A stretch of 26,362 bases of DNA from an uncultured Eubacteriales bacterium (GTDB lineage: Bacteria; Bacillota; Clostridia; Oscillospirales; Acutalibacteraceae): assembly GCA_910580045.1 (NCBI GenBank), contig CAJTXF010000033.1, positions 1-26,362 of the forward strand, read 5' to 3'. The position numbers and the translations under genes were made by a program. Each line of letters opens with the position of its first letter. Positions within the stretch are counted from its first letter, which is position 1. The notes beneath the pieces are model-generated. The model worked only from the letters and a program-made list of their open reading frames with translations, ran no database searches and had not been told where the DNA came from. Below, piece by piece: positions 14,975 through 22,665 of the stretch.

Positions 14975-16045
14975 ATGTTTGAAAATTTGCAGGTGTTCGT
15001 AAACCGGTATGAGGAGCTGAGCCAAAAGCTCTATGACCCCCAAAGTGCCGCGGACCCAGAGCTGTTCTCGGGCCTGATGAAGGAGAGCCGCGAGCTGGAG
15101 CCCATTGTCACTGCCTACCGGCAGTATCTGGAGGTGGAGTCTGCCATTGAGGAGGCCAAGGAGCTGCTGGAATCCGGGGACCAGGAGCTGCGCCAGCTGG
15201 CCCAGGCCCAGCTGCGGGAGAACGAGCAGCTCCTTCCCGGGCTTACGGAGGAGCTCAAGCTCCTTCTGCTGCCCAAGGATGCCAATGACGAAAAAAATGT
15301 CATTATGGAGATTCGGGGCGGCACAGGGGGCGAGGAGGCGGCCCTGTTCGCCTATGATTTGTACCGCATGTACACAGCCTATGCCCAGCGCCAGGGCTGG
15401 CGCACAGAAATCGTCAGCCTGAACGAGACAGAGCTGGGGGGCTTTAAGGAGGTCAGCTTCCTGATTGACGGGGCCGGGGCCTACTCCAAGCTGAAATTTG
15501 AGAGCGGCGCCCACCGGGTCCAGCGGGTGCCTGAGACCGAGACCCAGGGCCGCATCCACACCTCGGCGGCTACAGTGGCCGTCCTTCCTGAAGCGGAGGA
15601 GGTGGAGGTGGATATCGACCCGAAAGATTTGCAGATTGACACTTTCCGCTCCAGCGGGGCAGGGGGCCAGCACATCAACAAGACCTCCTCCGCCATCCGC
15701 ATCACCCACCTGCCCACAGGCATGGTGGTGGAGTGCCAGGACGAGCGCAGCCAGTATAAGAACAAGGACAAGGCCATGAAGGTGCTGCGGGCCCGGCTGC
15801 TCAGCCAGGAGCGGGAGAAGGCCAGCGCCCAGGTGGCGGCAGAGCGCCGGGGCCAGGTGGGCAGCGGCGACCGCTCAGAGCGGATACGCACCTACAATTT
15901 TCCCCAGTCCCGGGTGACGGACCACCGCATTGGCCTGACCCTCTACAAGCTGGAGGAGGTGCTGGCCGGGGCCCTGGACGAGATTATAGACAGCCTGATT
16001 GCCGCGGACCGCGCCGCCAAGCTGGAGGAGGCCGCAGGGCAGTAG
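14975..16045 (+). CDS. prfA: Peptide chain release factor 1
   Basis: 356 aa, normal RF1 length. It recognises UAA/UAG stop codons and triggers peptide release. The coiled N-terminal domain (MFENLQVFVNRYEELSQKL) is followed by the stop-codon recognition loop HRVQRVPETETQGRIHTSA (the PxT motif of RF1 as opposed to SPF of RF2) and the catalytic GGQ (230-232) in SSGAGGQHINKTSSAIRITH. ATG 14975 has GGGAGG 5-10 nt upstream. It begins 109 bp after the MITE; no clear promoter was seen in that gap. The next gene follows after 53 bp. prmC, which often adjoins prfA, is absent here. Confidence 0.97.
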   Translation: MFENLQVFVNRYEELSQKLYDPQSAADPELFSGLMKESRELEPIVTAYRQYLEVESAIEEAKELLESGDQELRQLAQAQLRENEQLLPGLTEELKLLLLPKDANDEKNVIMEIRGGTGGEEAALFAYDLYRMYTAYAQRQGWRTEIVSLNETELGGFKEVSFLIDGAGAYSKLKFESGAHRVQRVPETETQGRIHTSAATVAVLPEAEEVEVDIDPKDLQIDTFRSSGAGGQHINKTSSAIRITHLPTGMVVECQDERSQYKNKDKAMKVLRARLLSQEREKASAQVAAERRGQVGSGDRSERIRTYNFPQSRVTDHRIGLTLYKLEEVLAGALDEIIDSLIAADRAAKLEEAAGQ

Positions 16046-16098
16046 CTGGCAAGGTGTCAGCCTGATAAAAGAAAACCACACCGCAGAGGGGGAAACCC

Positions 16099-17751
16099 AT
16101 GACAACGGAACAGCTGGCCGGGAATGCCTCTGGCATTGCCCGGGCGGGAGAGATTTTGCGGGCAGGCGGCCTGGTGGCCATCCCCACGGAAACCGTATAT
16201 GGCTTGGCTGCCAATGCGCTGGATTCGGACGCGGTCCGGCGCATTTACGCCGCCAAAGACAGGCCTGCTGACAATCCCCTGATTGTGCACATCACAGAGA
16301 TTATCCAGTGGCTTCCCCTGGTGGAGTCCCTGCCAGAGGAGGCCCTCCGGCTGGCAGAGGCATTCTGGCCCGGGCCTTTGACCGTTATATTGAAAAAATC
16401 CGGGCTGGTGCCGGAAATCACCAGCGGCGGCCTGGACACAGTGGCTGTGCGCTGTCCCTCACACCCTATGGCCCGGGCAGTGATAGAGGCAGCCGGGGTG
16501 CCCCTGGCCGCGCCCTCGGCCAACCTCTCTGGGCGGCCCAGCCCCACCAGCTTTTCAGACACCCTCTCCCATCTGGACGGCCGGGTGGAGGCAGTGCTGG
16601 ACGGGGGAGACTGTGCCGTGGGGGTGGAGTCCACAGTGGTGAGCCTGGCGGGTGACTGCCCCCGGCTGCTGCGGCCCGGCGGGGTCACGGCAGAGCAGTT
16701 GCGCCAGGTGCTGGGCCGGCTGGAAATTGATTCGGCAGTGACAGGAATGCTTGCCCCTGGGGCCCGTGCCGCCTCGCCGGGGATGAAGTATAAGCACTAT
16801 GCCCCAAAAGCAGAGGTCACGGTGGTGGACGGCTCCCCAGAGGAGTTTGCCGCCTGGATAAACGGGCGATATGGGCATAAATCCACGGAAACCGCATATG
16901 CTAAGAAAGAGACGGCAGGGGTTTTTGCCCTGTGCTTTGAGGAGACAGCCCCGCTGGTGGACGTCCCGGCAGTTACCTGCGGCCCCCGGTACCATGGGGC
17001 CCGGCAGGCCCAGGCGCTCTTTGCCGCCCTGCACCAGCTGGACAGCCTGGGGGCCCGGCTGGTGTATGCCCAGCGCCCAGTGCCCCGGGGCGTGGGGCTG
17101 GCAGTGTACAACCGTCTGCTGCGGGCCGCTGCCTTTCGGGAGGAGCAGGTCCCGGGCCCCATGGTGATTGGCCTGGTAGGCCCCAGCGGCGCCGGGAAGT
17201 CCGCCTTTGGGGCTGAGCTGTCCCGGCTGGGCTTTGGGGTGCTGGACTGCGACAGGTTCACCCGCTCGGCCCAGGTCTATGATGGGGCGTGCTTGGCGGA
17301 GCTGCAGGCCGCCTTTGGGGAGGATGTGGCAGCCGCCGGGGTGCTGGACAGACAGCTCCTGGCTGCCCGGGCCTTTGGGGACCAGGAGAGCCGGGCCCGG
17401 CTGGAGGCCATCACCCTGCCCCGAATCGTCCGGGCCGTGCGGGCAGAGACAGAGCGGCTTCTGGCTGAGGGCAGGCCCGTGGTGCTGGACGCGCCTACCC
17501 TGTTCGAGGCCGGGCTGGACAGCATGTGCAGGCGCGTTGTGGCTGTAACCGCCCCAGAGCCGGTGCGGCTGGCCCGCGTCCTGCGCCGGGACGGGCTTAC
17601 AGAGGCCCAGGCCCTCCAGCGGCTGCGGGCCCAGCCGCCCTTGGAATTTTACCAGGCCCGGGCAGACCTGCTGGTGGATACAGCTGAGGGCGGGGACTTG
17701 GCCCGGCTGGCCCGGCGGGCGGCCAGAGAGCTGAAAGGCGGTGTGGGATGA
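16099..17751 (+). CDS. Sua5/TsaC threonylcarbamoyl-AMP synthase fused to dephospho-CoA kinase
   Basis: A 550-aa continuous frame with two complete enzymes. Residues 1-210 are the YrdC/Sua5 catalytic domain (VAIPTETVYGLAANAL, YAAKDRPADNPLIVHI, APSANLSGRPSPTS), which makes threonylcarbamoyl-AMP for t6A37 of ANN-decoding tRNAs. Residues about 225-345 are the Sua5 C-terminal domain, entered by SPGMKYKHYAPK. From Met355 a CoaE domain follows: P-loop GPSGAGKS (361-368), LDCDRFTR (usual form D-A-D), LDAPTLFEAGL and RVLRRDGLTEAQALQRLRAQ. This is the last enzyme of CoA synthesis. No frameshift or stop lies between the parts. An ATG at 17161 could allow separate CoaE translation, but its GGAGGAG is rather far (about 15 nt). 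The stop overlaps the next start (ATGA). Confidence 0.9.
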   Translation: MTTEQLAGNASGIARAGEILRAGGLVAIPTETVYGLAANALDSDAVRRIYAAKDRPADNPLIVHITEIIQWLPLVESLPEEALRLAEAFWPGPLTVILKKSGLVPEITSGGLDTVAVRCPSHPMARAVIEAAGVPLAAPSANLSGRPSPTSFSDTLSHLDGRVEAVLDGGDCAVGVESTVVSLAGDCPRLLRPGGVTAEQLRQVLGRLEIDSAVTGMLAPGARAASPGMKYKHYAPKAEVTVVDGSPEEFAAWINGRYGHKSTETAYAKKETAGVFALCFEETAPLVDVPAVTCGPRYHGARQAQALFAALHQLDSLGARLVYAQRPVPRGVGLAVYNRLLRAAAFREEQVPGPMVIGLVGPSGAGKSAFGAELSRLGFGVLDCDRFTRSAQVYDGACLAELQAAFGEDVAAAGVLDRQLLAARAFGDQESRARLEAITLPRIVRAVRAETERLLAEGRPVVLDAPTLFEAGLDSMCRRVVAVTAPEPVRLARVLRRDGLTEAQALQRLRAQPPLEFYQARADLLVDTAEGGDLARLARRAARELKGGVG

Positions 17752-18320
17752 AGAAAACTTCGGCCAAGCTGGCTGTGGCGGGGGTGCTGCTGGCGGCGCT
17801 GGCCCTGGGCGGGCTGCTGGCAGGCCCCAGTCTGGGAGAATTCGCCCTGCGCCTCTGGTATCCCCGGCAGTTCGCCCAGGTGGTCAGCCGGGAGGCAGCG
17901 GAGTTCAGGCTGCCGGAGGATTTGGTTTACGCGGTCATCCGGGCGGAGAGCGGTTTTGATGAACGGGCCAGCTCCCGTGCCCAGGCCAAGGGCCTGATGC
18001 AGCTGACAGATGACACCTTCCTCTGGATGGCGGAGGAATATCCCCCGGAGAACGGCGGGGGCGATGTGTTTGATGTGAACGATAATGTCCACTGCGGCTG
18101 CGCCCTGCTCCGGCGGCTGCTGGACCATTACGGGGATTTGCGCCTGGCATTGGCTGCCTATAACGCGGGCATCGGCAATGTGGATTGCTGGCTGGAAGAC
18201 CCCAGCCTCTCCCCGGACGGGGCCCAGCTGAAACGCATCCCCTTTCCGGAGACCGCCGCCTATGTGGAAAAGGTGGAGAAGTATCAAGGCGTCTACCAAA
18301 AATTGTACAGCGAGAGTTAA
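17748..18320 (+). CDS. Lytic transglycosylase (SLT domain), membrane-anchored
   Basis: 190 aa. A hydrophobic N-terminal segment (about residues 8-26) serves as signal or anchor, followed by an SLT domain: VYAVIRAESGFDERASSRAQAKGLMQL, with the catalytic Glu67, and LALAAYNAGIGNVDCWL and IPFPETAAYVEKV. It should cleave glycan strands of peptidoglycan outside the cell, producing 1,6-anhydro ends. It is translationally coupled to the Sua5-CoaE gene by an ATGA overlap, and closed by a terminator directly after the stop. The domain is the short form usual in spore formers, with no LysM or other binding module. Confidence 0.92.
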   Translation: MKKTSAKLAVAGVLLAALALGGLLAGPSLGEFALRLWYPRQFAQVVSREAAEFRLPEDLVYAVIRAESGFDERASSRAQAKGLMQLTDDTFLWMAEEYPPENGGGDVFDVNDNVHCGCALLRRLLDHYGDLRLALAAYNAGIGNVDCWLEDPSLSPDGAQLKRIPFPETAAYVEKVEKYQGVYQKLYSES

Positions 18321-18354
18321 ACTCCGGTCCGGGTGTGCCTGGGCCGGAGTTTTG
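18321..18354 (+). terminator. Intrinsic terminator after the transglycosylase gene
   Basis: ACTCCGG (18321-18327) pairs with CCGGAGT (18344-18350), followed by TTTT. The stem starts immediately after the stop codon and ends the prfA-Sua5/CoaE-SLT unit. Confidence 0.8.
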
Positions 18355-18378
18355 GTATATTTTACCAGATGTTTTTCC

Positions 18379-18407
18379 TTGACATTTCCTGCAAAAAGAG
18401 ATACCAT
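18379..18407 (+). promoter_or_regulatory. Sigma-A promoter ahead of the mgtE leader
   Basis: Consensus TTGACA (18379-18384), 17-bp spacer, TACCAT (18402-18407). The predicted start is near 18414, giving a leader of more than 320 nt before mgtE. Confidence 0.65.
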
Positions 18408-18413
18408 ATCTAT

Positions 18414-18725
18414 GGGAGCGGTTTTGCCTGCCCCCACATTTTAAGGATTGCGAGGTGAGCAGTGTGAGCGTTCCACGAAGTAGCGACAGCGCCGAACCCC
18501 GAGAATGGCTTGCCCGGCTCGCCTGTCGAATATTGCCAGAGCTTGTGCCGTTAGGATTGTGCCAGGATATCCGAGCATAATTTCGCCATAGGCTGGTGCG
18601 GTATCCTATCCCCACAGGTTCTCAGAATTTGCCCCGGCGCCTGCCGGGCGGAGGCCCGCGAAGGCGGGCCCTAAGCCGTTTTCACGCGCTGTGTACTTCT
18701 TTGAGTGCTGCATGTTCAGAGAGCA
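18414..18725 (+). promoter_or_regulatory. Long structured leader upstream of mgtE, unknown class
   Basis: A region of about 310 nt with no supportable gene. Stems seen: CGACAG (18484-18489) with CTGTCG (18523-18528), enclosing a GCCG/CGGC stem; AGGATA (from 18564) with TATCCT (to 18607), plus inner pairs; then two tight GC hairpins, CCCGGC/GCCGGG (about 18633-18648) and GGCCCGC-GAAG-GCGGGCC (18653-18670), followed at a short distance by CCGTTTT. The last pair resembles a terminator with a weak T-run, placed as in transcription-attenuating riboswitches. Mg2+ transporter genes are often under M-box RNA control, but I do not find the M-box conserved blocks. An independent small RNA is an alternative. 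Confidence 0.4.
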
Positions 18726-18739
18726 AAGGAGGTACACGT

Positions 18740-20098
18740 ATGGAAAACCCAATTTTGATGGAGCTCTTCTCCCAGCTGGACACTCTGCTGGAGGAGAGGA
18801 AGTTCAGCCAGGCGGCAGCTCTGGCAAAGGATTTGATGCCCGCTGACGCCGCCCTGCTTCTGGAGGAGCTTCCGGAGCAGAAAATGCCTGTCCTGTTCCG
18901 GCTCTGCCCCAAAGAGCTGGCTGCCGACGCCTTTGCCTATATGTCCCCAGAGGCCCAGGAGGTGCTGGTTCAGAGCTTTTCGGATTTGGAGCTGGACGAG
19001 GTGATGGGCCAGCTGTTTTTGGACGACACAGTGGATTTGATTGAGGAAATGCCCGCCAATGTGGTGAAAAAGATTCTCCGCCATGTGGACGCGGACACCC
19101 GCAGGATGATAAACCAGGTGCTCAACTACCCCAAGGACAGCGCCGGAAGCATCATGACCATGGAGTATGTGGATTTGAAACGGAGCATGACTGTGGAGCA
19201 GGCCTTCCAGCGCATCCGCCGCACTGGGGTGGAGAAGGAGACCATCTACACCTGCTATGTGACAGACAGCCGCAGGAAGCTGCTGGGCATTGTCACTGTG
19301 AAGGATTTGCTCCTTGCCCAAAACGACCAAATCCTCCGGGACATTATGGAGACCAATGTGAAGTTCGTCCACACCCACACGGACCAGGAGGAGGCTGCCC
19401 GCCAGCTGAGCCGCTATGACTTTCTGGCCCTGCCTGTGGTGGACGGGGAGCAGCGGCTGGTTGGCATTGTGACTGTGGACGACGCCATGGACGTTATCCA
19501 GGAGGAGGCCACGGAGGACATTGAGAAGATGGCGGCCATGGCCCCCTCAGACAGGCCCTATATGCGCACCGGCATCTGGGAGACCTGGCGGCACCGGGTG
19601 CCCTGGCTGCTGTTCCTGATGATTTCCGCCACCTTCACCAGCGGCATTATCTCTGCCTATGAGGGCGCCCTGGCGGCCAGCGTAGTGCTCACCGGGTTCA
19701 TCCCCATGCTTATGGACACTGGCGGCAACTCGGGAGGCCAGTCCTCAGCCACCATTATCCGGGGCCTCTCCCTGGGGGAGATACAGTACCGGGACGTGCC
19801 CCGGGTGCTGCTGAAGGAGTGCGCTGTGGCCCTGTTGAACGGCGGTACCCTGGCTGTGGCCAACTTCGCCAAGCTCATGCTCTTTGACCGGGTGGGCCTG
19901 CTTGTGTCCGCGGTGGTCTGCACCACCCTGCTGGCTGTGGTGCTGGCGGCGAATCTTGTGGGCAGCAGCCTGCCGGTCCTGGCCAAGCGGCTGGGTTTTG
20001 ACCCAGCGGTAATGGCCAGCCCCCTGATTACCACCATTGTGGACGCTATTGCCCTGACTGTGTACTTCAATATAGCCAAGCTGATTTTGGGGATTTAG
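18740..20098 (+). CDS. mgtE: MgtE-family Mg2+ transporter
   Basis: A 452-aa channel-type magnesium transporter acting as a homodimer in the membrane. The N-domain (about 1-130, superhelical, with LLLEELPEQ, DLIEEMPANVVKKIL) is followed by two CBS domains (about 135-255: AGSIMTMEYVDLKRSMTVEQAF, LLGIVTVKDLLL, LPVVDGEQRLVGIVTVDDAMDVI), which close the pore when Mg2+ binds. The plug helix region and five membrane helices run from about 285 to the end, with the pore signature GFIPMLMDTGGNSGGQSS and PLITTIVDAIALTVYF. ATG 18740 is set by AAAGGAGGT 6-7 nt upstream; the frame upstream of it lies in the structured leader. Length matches the family. Confidence 0.96.
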   Translation: MENPILMELFSQLDTLLEERKFSQAAALAKDLMPADAALLLEELPEQKMPVLFRLCPKELAADAFAYMSPEAQEVLVQSFSDLELDEVMGQLFLDDTVDLIEEMPANVVKKILRHVDADTRRMINQVLNYPKDSAGSIMTMEYVDLKRSMTVEQAFQRIRRTGVEKETIYTCYVTDSRRKLLGIVTVKDLLLAQNDQILRDIMETNVKFVHTHTDQEEAARQLSRYDFLALPVVDGEQRLVGIVTVDDAMDVIQEEATEDIEKMAAMAPSDRPYMRTGIWETWRHRVPWLLFLMISATFTSGIISAYEGALAASVVLTGFIPMLMDTGGNSGGQSSATIIRGLSLGEIQYRDVPRVLLKECAVALLNGGTLAVANFAKLMLFDRVGLLVSAVVCTTLLAVVLAANLVGSSLPVLAKRLGFDPAVMASPLITTIVDAIALTVYFNIAKLILGI

Positions 20099-20108
20099 AG
20101 AGCCGTTG

Positions 20109-20138
20109 GGTTTCCTCCCGCCGCAGGCGGGGGAAACC
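20109..20138 (+). other. Strong hairpin without T-run after mgtE
   Basis: GGTTTCC (20109-20115) and CCCGCC (20117-20122) pair with GGCGGG (20126-20131) and GGAAACC (20132-20138): 13 bp with one bulged T and a GCA loop. No T-run follows on either strand. A second small stem, GGGTA/TACCC, comes right after it. It may shield the 3' end of mgtE mRNA or be a Rho- or processing-related element. Confidence 0.6.
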
Positions 20139-20181
20139 AAGGGTATCAGCGTACCCCAACTGCCAGAGACGGAGGAGAATT

Positions 20182-20631
20182 ATGGACCGCGAGTTTGTTA
20201 ACCTGCGGCAGCGGCCCCAGGAGAAGGAGAACGCTGCCCAATGGTTCCACCGGAAATGGGGTGTGCCCCAGGAGGCGTATCTGGCTTGCATGGAGGACTA
20301 TCTAGCCCGCCGCACGGAGTACGGCTGGTACCTCTGCCTGGACGGGGAGCGGATTCTGGGCGGCCTGGGCGTGATTGAGAACGATTTCCACAACAGGAAG
20401 GACTTGACCCCCAACATCTGCGCGGTGTACACCGAGCCGGACAGCCGGGGCCAGGGCATTGCCGGGGCCCTGCTGAAGTTGGCGGCGGAGGATTTGCGCG
20501 CCAAAGGCATCACCCCGGTGTACCTGCTTACAGAGCACACCGGGTTTTATGAGCGCTATGGCTGGGAGTATCTCTGCCCAGTCCAGGGGGAGGGGGAACC
20601 CAACCCCTCCCGGATGTACGTACACAGATAA
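20182..20631 (+). CDS. GNAT family N-acetyltransferase
   Basis: 149 aa, a single GNAT domain. The acetyl-CoA loop EPDSRGQGIAGALLKLAAEDL and the C-terminal LTEHTGFYERYGWEYL are characteristic. The N-terminus has QWFHRKWGVPQEAYLACMEDYL, a pattern seen in small aminoglycoside-type or general GNATs that acetylate unknown small molecules. The start at 20182 has GGAGGAG 6-7 nt upstream. It lies 83 bp behind mgtE with no promoter seen, so it may be read from the mgtE transcript. Substrate unknown. Confidence 0.87.
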   Translation: MDREFVNLRQRPQEKENAAQWFHRKWGVPQEAYLACMEDYLARRTEYGWYLCLDGERILGGLGVIENDFHNRKDLTPNICAVYTEPDSRGQGIAGALLKLAAEDLRAKGITPVYLLTEHTGFYERYGWEYLCPVQGEGEPNPSRMYVHR

Positions 20632-20632
20632 T

Positions 20633-20676
20633 AACAAGAGCCGGACAGCCCCCAGGGACTGCCCGGCTCTTGTTTT
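20633..20676. terminator. Bidirectional terminator between GNAT and ybjQ
   Basis: AACAAGAGCCGG (20633-20644) pairs perfectly with CCGGCTCTTGTT (20663-20674), followed by TTTT on the + strand and a T-rich stretch on the - strand. The genes on either side converge on it. Confidence 0.85.
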
Positions 20677-20687
20677 ATCTGTCGGAA

Positions 20688-20999
20688 TTACAGGAACTTC
20701 ACGGCAGTGCCGTAGGCCATGACCTCCGCCGCGCCGGACATAATGGCTGAGGTGGCGAAGCGCAGATTCACAATGGCGTCCGCGCCCATGGAGCCCGCGT
20801 GGTTCACCATGCGCTGGATGGCAATGTTCCGGGCTTCCTCCATCATGGCGGTGTAGGACTTGAGCTCCCCGCCCACCAAAGTCTTGAAGCTCTGGCCAAT
20901 GTCATGGCCGATGTTTTTGGACTGGATGGTGCTGCCCAGGGCCAGGCCAATCAGCTCGTACTCCTTGCCTGGGATGTGTTCAGTTGTGACGACTAGCAT
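20688..20999 (-). CDS. ybjQ: YbjQ/UPF0145 family protein
   Basis: 103 aa, full family length: MLVVTTEHIPGKEYELIGLALGSTIQSKNIGHDIGQSFKTLVGGELKSYTAMMEEAR and the closing GADAIVNLRFATSAIMSGAAEVMAYGTAVKF. The family forms small pentameric rings and is labelled a heavy-metal-binding-like domain; its cellular role is not established. ATG 20999 has GAGGAGGG about 6 nt upstream and a near-consensus promoter behind it, so it is a well-expressed single gene. Confidence 0.93.
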   Translation of the reverse strand: MLVVTTEHIPGKEYELIGLALGSTIQSKNIGHDIGQSFKTLVGGELKSYTAMMEEARNIAIQRMVNHAGSMGADAIVNLRFATSAIMSGAAEVMAYGTAVKFL

Positions 21000-21028
21000 A
21001 TGGAGCCCTCCTCGTTTCTTTTGATATC

Positions 21029-21057
21029 ATTATAATATCATATGGAGTGAAAGTCAA
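21029..21057 (-). promoter_or_regulatory. Sigma-A promoter of ybjQ
   Basis: On the minus strand TTGACT (21057-21052), 17-bp spacer, TATAAT (21034-21029). Confidence 0.85.
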
Positions 21058-21100
21058 GGGAAAAGAAGAATTTCTCAGGAAATTTTCCGGCCAGAGCCGC

Positions 21101-21128
21101 AAAAAAAGCCCCCGTTGCCGGGGGCTTT
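21101..21128 (-). terminator. Terminator of the NfeD-SPFH operon
   Basis: AAAGCCCCCG (21105-21114) pairs with CGGGGGCTTT (21119-21128) across a TTGC loop. Read on the minus strand it is followed by seven T (21107-21101). It begins 9 nt past the SPFH stop. Confidence 0.88.
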
Positions 21129-21137
21129 CGTTTTCCG

Positions 21138-22088
21138 TTATTTCTCTGGGGTGGGCGTGTCGAACAGCTCCTTCACAGAGGCCGCCATGCCAGCCAGCCC
21201 CTGGATGTTGGAGGGGATGATAATCTTGGTGGCCCGGCCGTCCGCCGCAGCCTGGAAAGCCTCCAGGCTCTTGAGGGCAATGACCCGCTCTGTGGGGTTG
21301 GCCTCGTTCATCAGCTTGACCGCATCCGCCAAAGCCCGCTGCACAGAGAGGATGGCCTCTGCCTCGCCCTGGGCTTCCCGAATTTTGGTCTCCTTCACAG
21401 CCTCGGCCCGGAGCACGGCAGACTCTTTCTCGCCCTCGGCAATCAAAATGGCGCTGCGCTTCTCGCCCTCCGCGTCCAGAATCTTGGCCCGGCGCTCCCG
21501 CTCGGCTTTCATCTGCTTCTCCATAGAGTCCTGAATCTCCCGGGGCGGGATGATGTTTTTCAGCTCCACCCGGTTGACCTTAATGCCCCAGGCGTCTGTG
21601 GCTTCGTCCAGAATCACCCGGATTTTGGAGTTGATAACATCCCGGGAGGTGAGGGTGTGGTCCAGCTCCATCTCGCCGATAATGTTCCGCAGGGTGGTGG
21701 CGGTCAGGTTCTCAATGGCAGAGATAGGGTTCTCCACCCCATAGGCATACAGCTTGGGGTCCGTGATTTGGAAGTAAACCACAGTGTCAATCTGCATGGT
21801 CACATTATCCTTGGTGATAACCGGCTGGGGCGGGAAGTCAATGACCTGCTCTTTCAGGCTCACCTTTTTGGCAATCCGGTCAATAAAGGGGATTTTCAGA
21901 TGCAGGCCGGTCCCCCAGGCGGCATGGAACACCCCCAGCCGCTCCAAAACATAGGAGTGGGCCTGGGGCACGATTTTGAAGTTGGACACAATGGCGGCCA
22001 GCAGCACAATAACAATGATAACCAGCACCAGGACCCAGGCTATCCCGGAAAAATCCAGGCTGCTGTCGAACATAGACAGAATTTTCAT
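21138..22088 (-). CDS. SPFH/Band 7 (stomatin-prohibitin, QmcA-like) membrane protein
   Basis: 316 aa. One N-terminal membrane helix (about residues 15-37), then the Band 7 domain (VPQAHSYVLERLGVFHAAWGTGLHLKIPFIDRIAKKVSLKEQVIDF, ITKDNVTMQIDTVVYFQITDP, LRNIIGEMELDHTLTSRDVIN, WGIKVNRVELKNIIPP), then an Ala/Glu/Arg-rich coiled coil (about 190-260) that drives oligomerisation. Such proteins form large membrane cages and organise functional membrane microdomains. The ATG overlaps the nfeD stop by 4 nt (ATGA), with AAGGAG upstream, giving the standard NfeD-SPFH operon. A short coil and GIA/GMAAS tail ends the protein. Confidence 0.95.
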   Translation of the reverse strand: MKILSMFDSSLDFSGIAWVLVLVIIVIVLLAAIVSNFKIVPQAHSYVLERLGVFHAAWGTGLHLKIPFIDRIAKKVSLKEQVIDFPPQPVITKDNVTMQIDTVVYFQITDPKLYAYGVENPISAIENLTATTLRNIIGEMELDHTLTSRDVINSKIRVILDEATDAWGIKVNRVELKNIIPPREIQDSMEKQMKAERERRAKILDAEGEKRSAILIAEGEKESAVLRAEAVKETKIREAQGEAEAILSVQRALADAVKLMNEANPTERVIALKSLEAFQAAADGRATKIIIPSNIQGLAGMAASVKELFDTPTPEK

Positions 22089-22543
22089 CGATTTTCTCCT
22101 TTCGCCTTTGCGGCAGGGGCTACAATCAGCTTGACCCCCTCAATGCGGATAACAGTCACTTCCTCCCCCGGGCTCAGCGCCTCCTCTGGGGAAAGGCTTC
22201 GGGCAGCCCAGCTGTTGCCCATCACAGAGACCCGGCCCTGGCCCAGCAGGTTGTTGACCTCCTCTGTGACCACGGCGGTGGCACCCAGCACCCGGTCCGC
22301 GTTGGTGGAGGTGGGGCCGTTCTTCTGCAGGCGGCGGGCCAGGGGCCGGGTGAAGAGAATGGCCAGCACTGTCGCGCCCACAAACAGGGCCATCTGCAGC
22401 CAGAGGGGCCCGCCCAGAAGGCTTGCCGCCAGGGCCAAAATACTGCCCGGCACGAACCAAATTGAGACCAGCGCCGGGACAGCGGCCTCCACCACAGCGG
22501 CGGCTACCGCCACGGCCAGCCAGATAAATTCCATATAGTTCAT
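22085..22543 (-). CDS. NfeD-family membrane protein
   Basis: 152 aa, short NfeD form without the ClpP-like protease domain. Three hydrophobic segments in residues about 3-75 (FIWLAVAVAAAVVEAAVPALVSIWFVPGSILALAASLLG, WLQMALFVGATVLAILFTRPL) precede an OB-fold domain (about 85-150: GATAVVTEEVNNLLGQGRVSVMGNSWAARS, GEEVTVIRIEGVKLIV). The partner is the SPFH protein encoded next. ATG 22543 is chosen for its AGGGAGG 7 nt upstream; a TTG six nt earlier is in frame but unsupported. Confidence 0.92.
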   Translation of the reverse strand: MNYMEFIWLAVAVAAAVVEAAVPALVSIWFVPGSILALAASLLGGPLWLQMALFVGATVLAILFTRPLARRLQKNGPTSTNADRVLGATAVVTEEVNNLLGQGRVSVMGNSWAARSLSPEEALSPGEEVTVIRIEGVKLIVAPAAKAKGENR

Positions 22544-22587
22544 GGGCAAACCTCCCTTGAGCCCGCGCCCTGCGGGTGATTGTCTAT

Positions 22588-22616
22588 ATTATAGAATGAA
22601 TTCCGAAGAAAAGCAA
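22588..22616 (-). promoter_or_regulatory. Sigma-A promoter of the NfeD-SPFH operon
   Basis: On the minus strand TTGCTT (22616-22611), 17-bp spacer, TATAAT (22593-22588). The leader contains a GCCCGCG/TGCGGGT hairpin at about 22561-22576. Confidence 0.8.
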
Positions 22617-22665
22617 GGGGTTTTGGGAAAATGGCATGAAAATATTTGCCGGCCAAGCCCCTGCC

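Noticed and set aside
16099..17751. Frameshift or assembly error as the cause of the Sua5-CoaE fusion
   Set aside because: Both domains are complete and in one frame with no stop or disturbed motif at the junction, so a real fusion is the simpler reading, though read-level confirmation is not possible here.
18414..18725. M-box (ykoK) Mg2+ riboswitch before mgtE
   Set aside because: I looked for the GGTGAGGCTCC, GACGCCAATGGG and GTGCTAAAGCTC blocks and did not find them, so no class is claimed.
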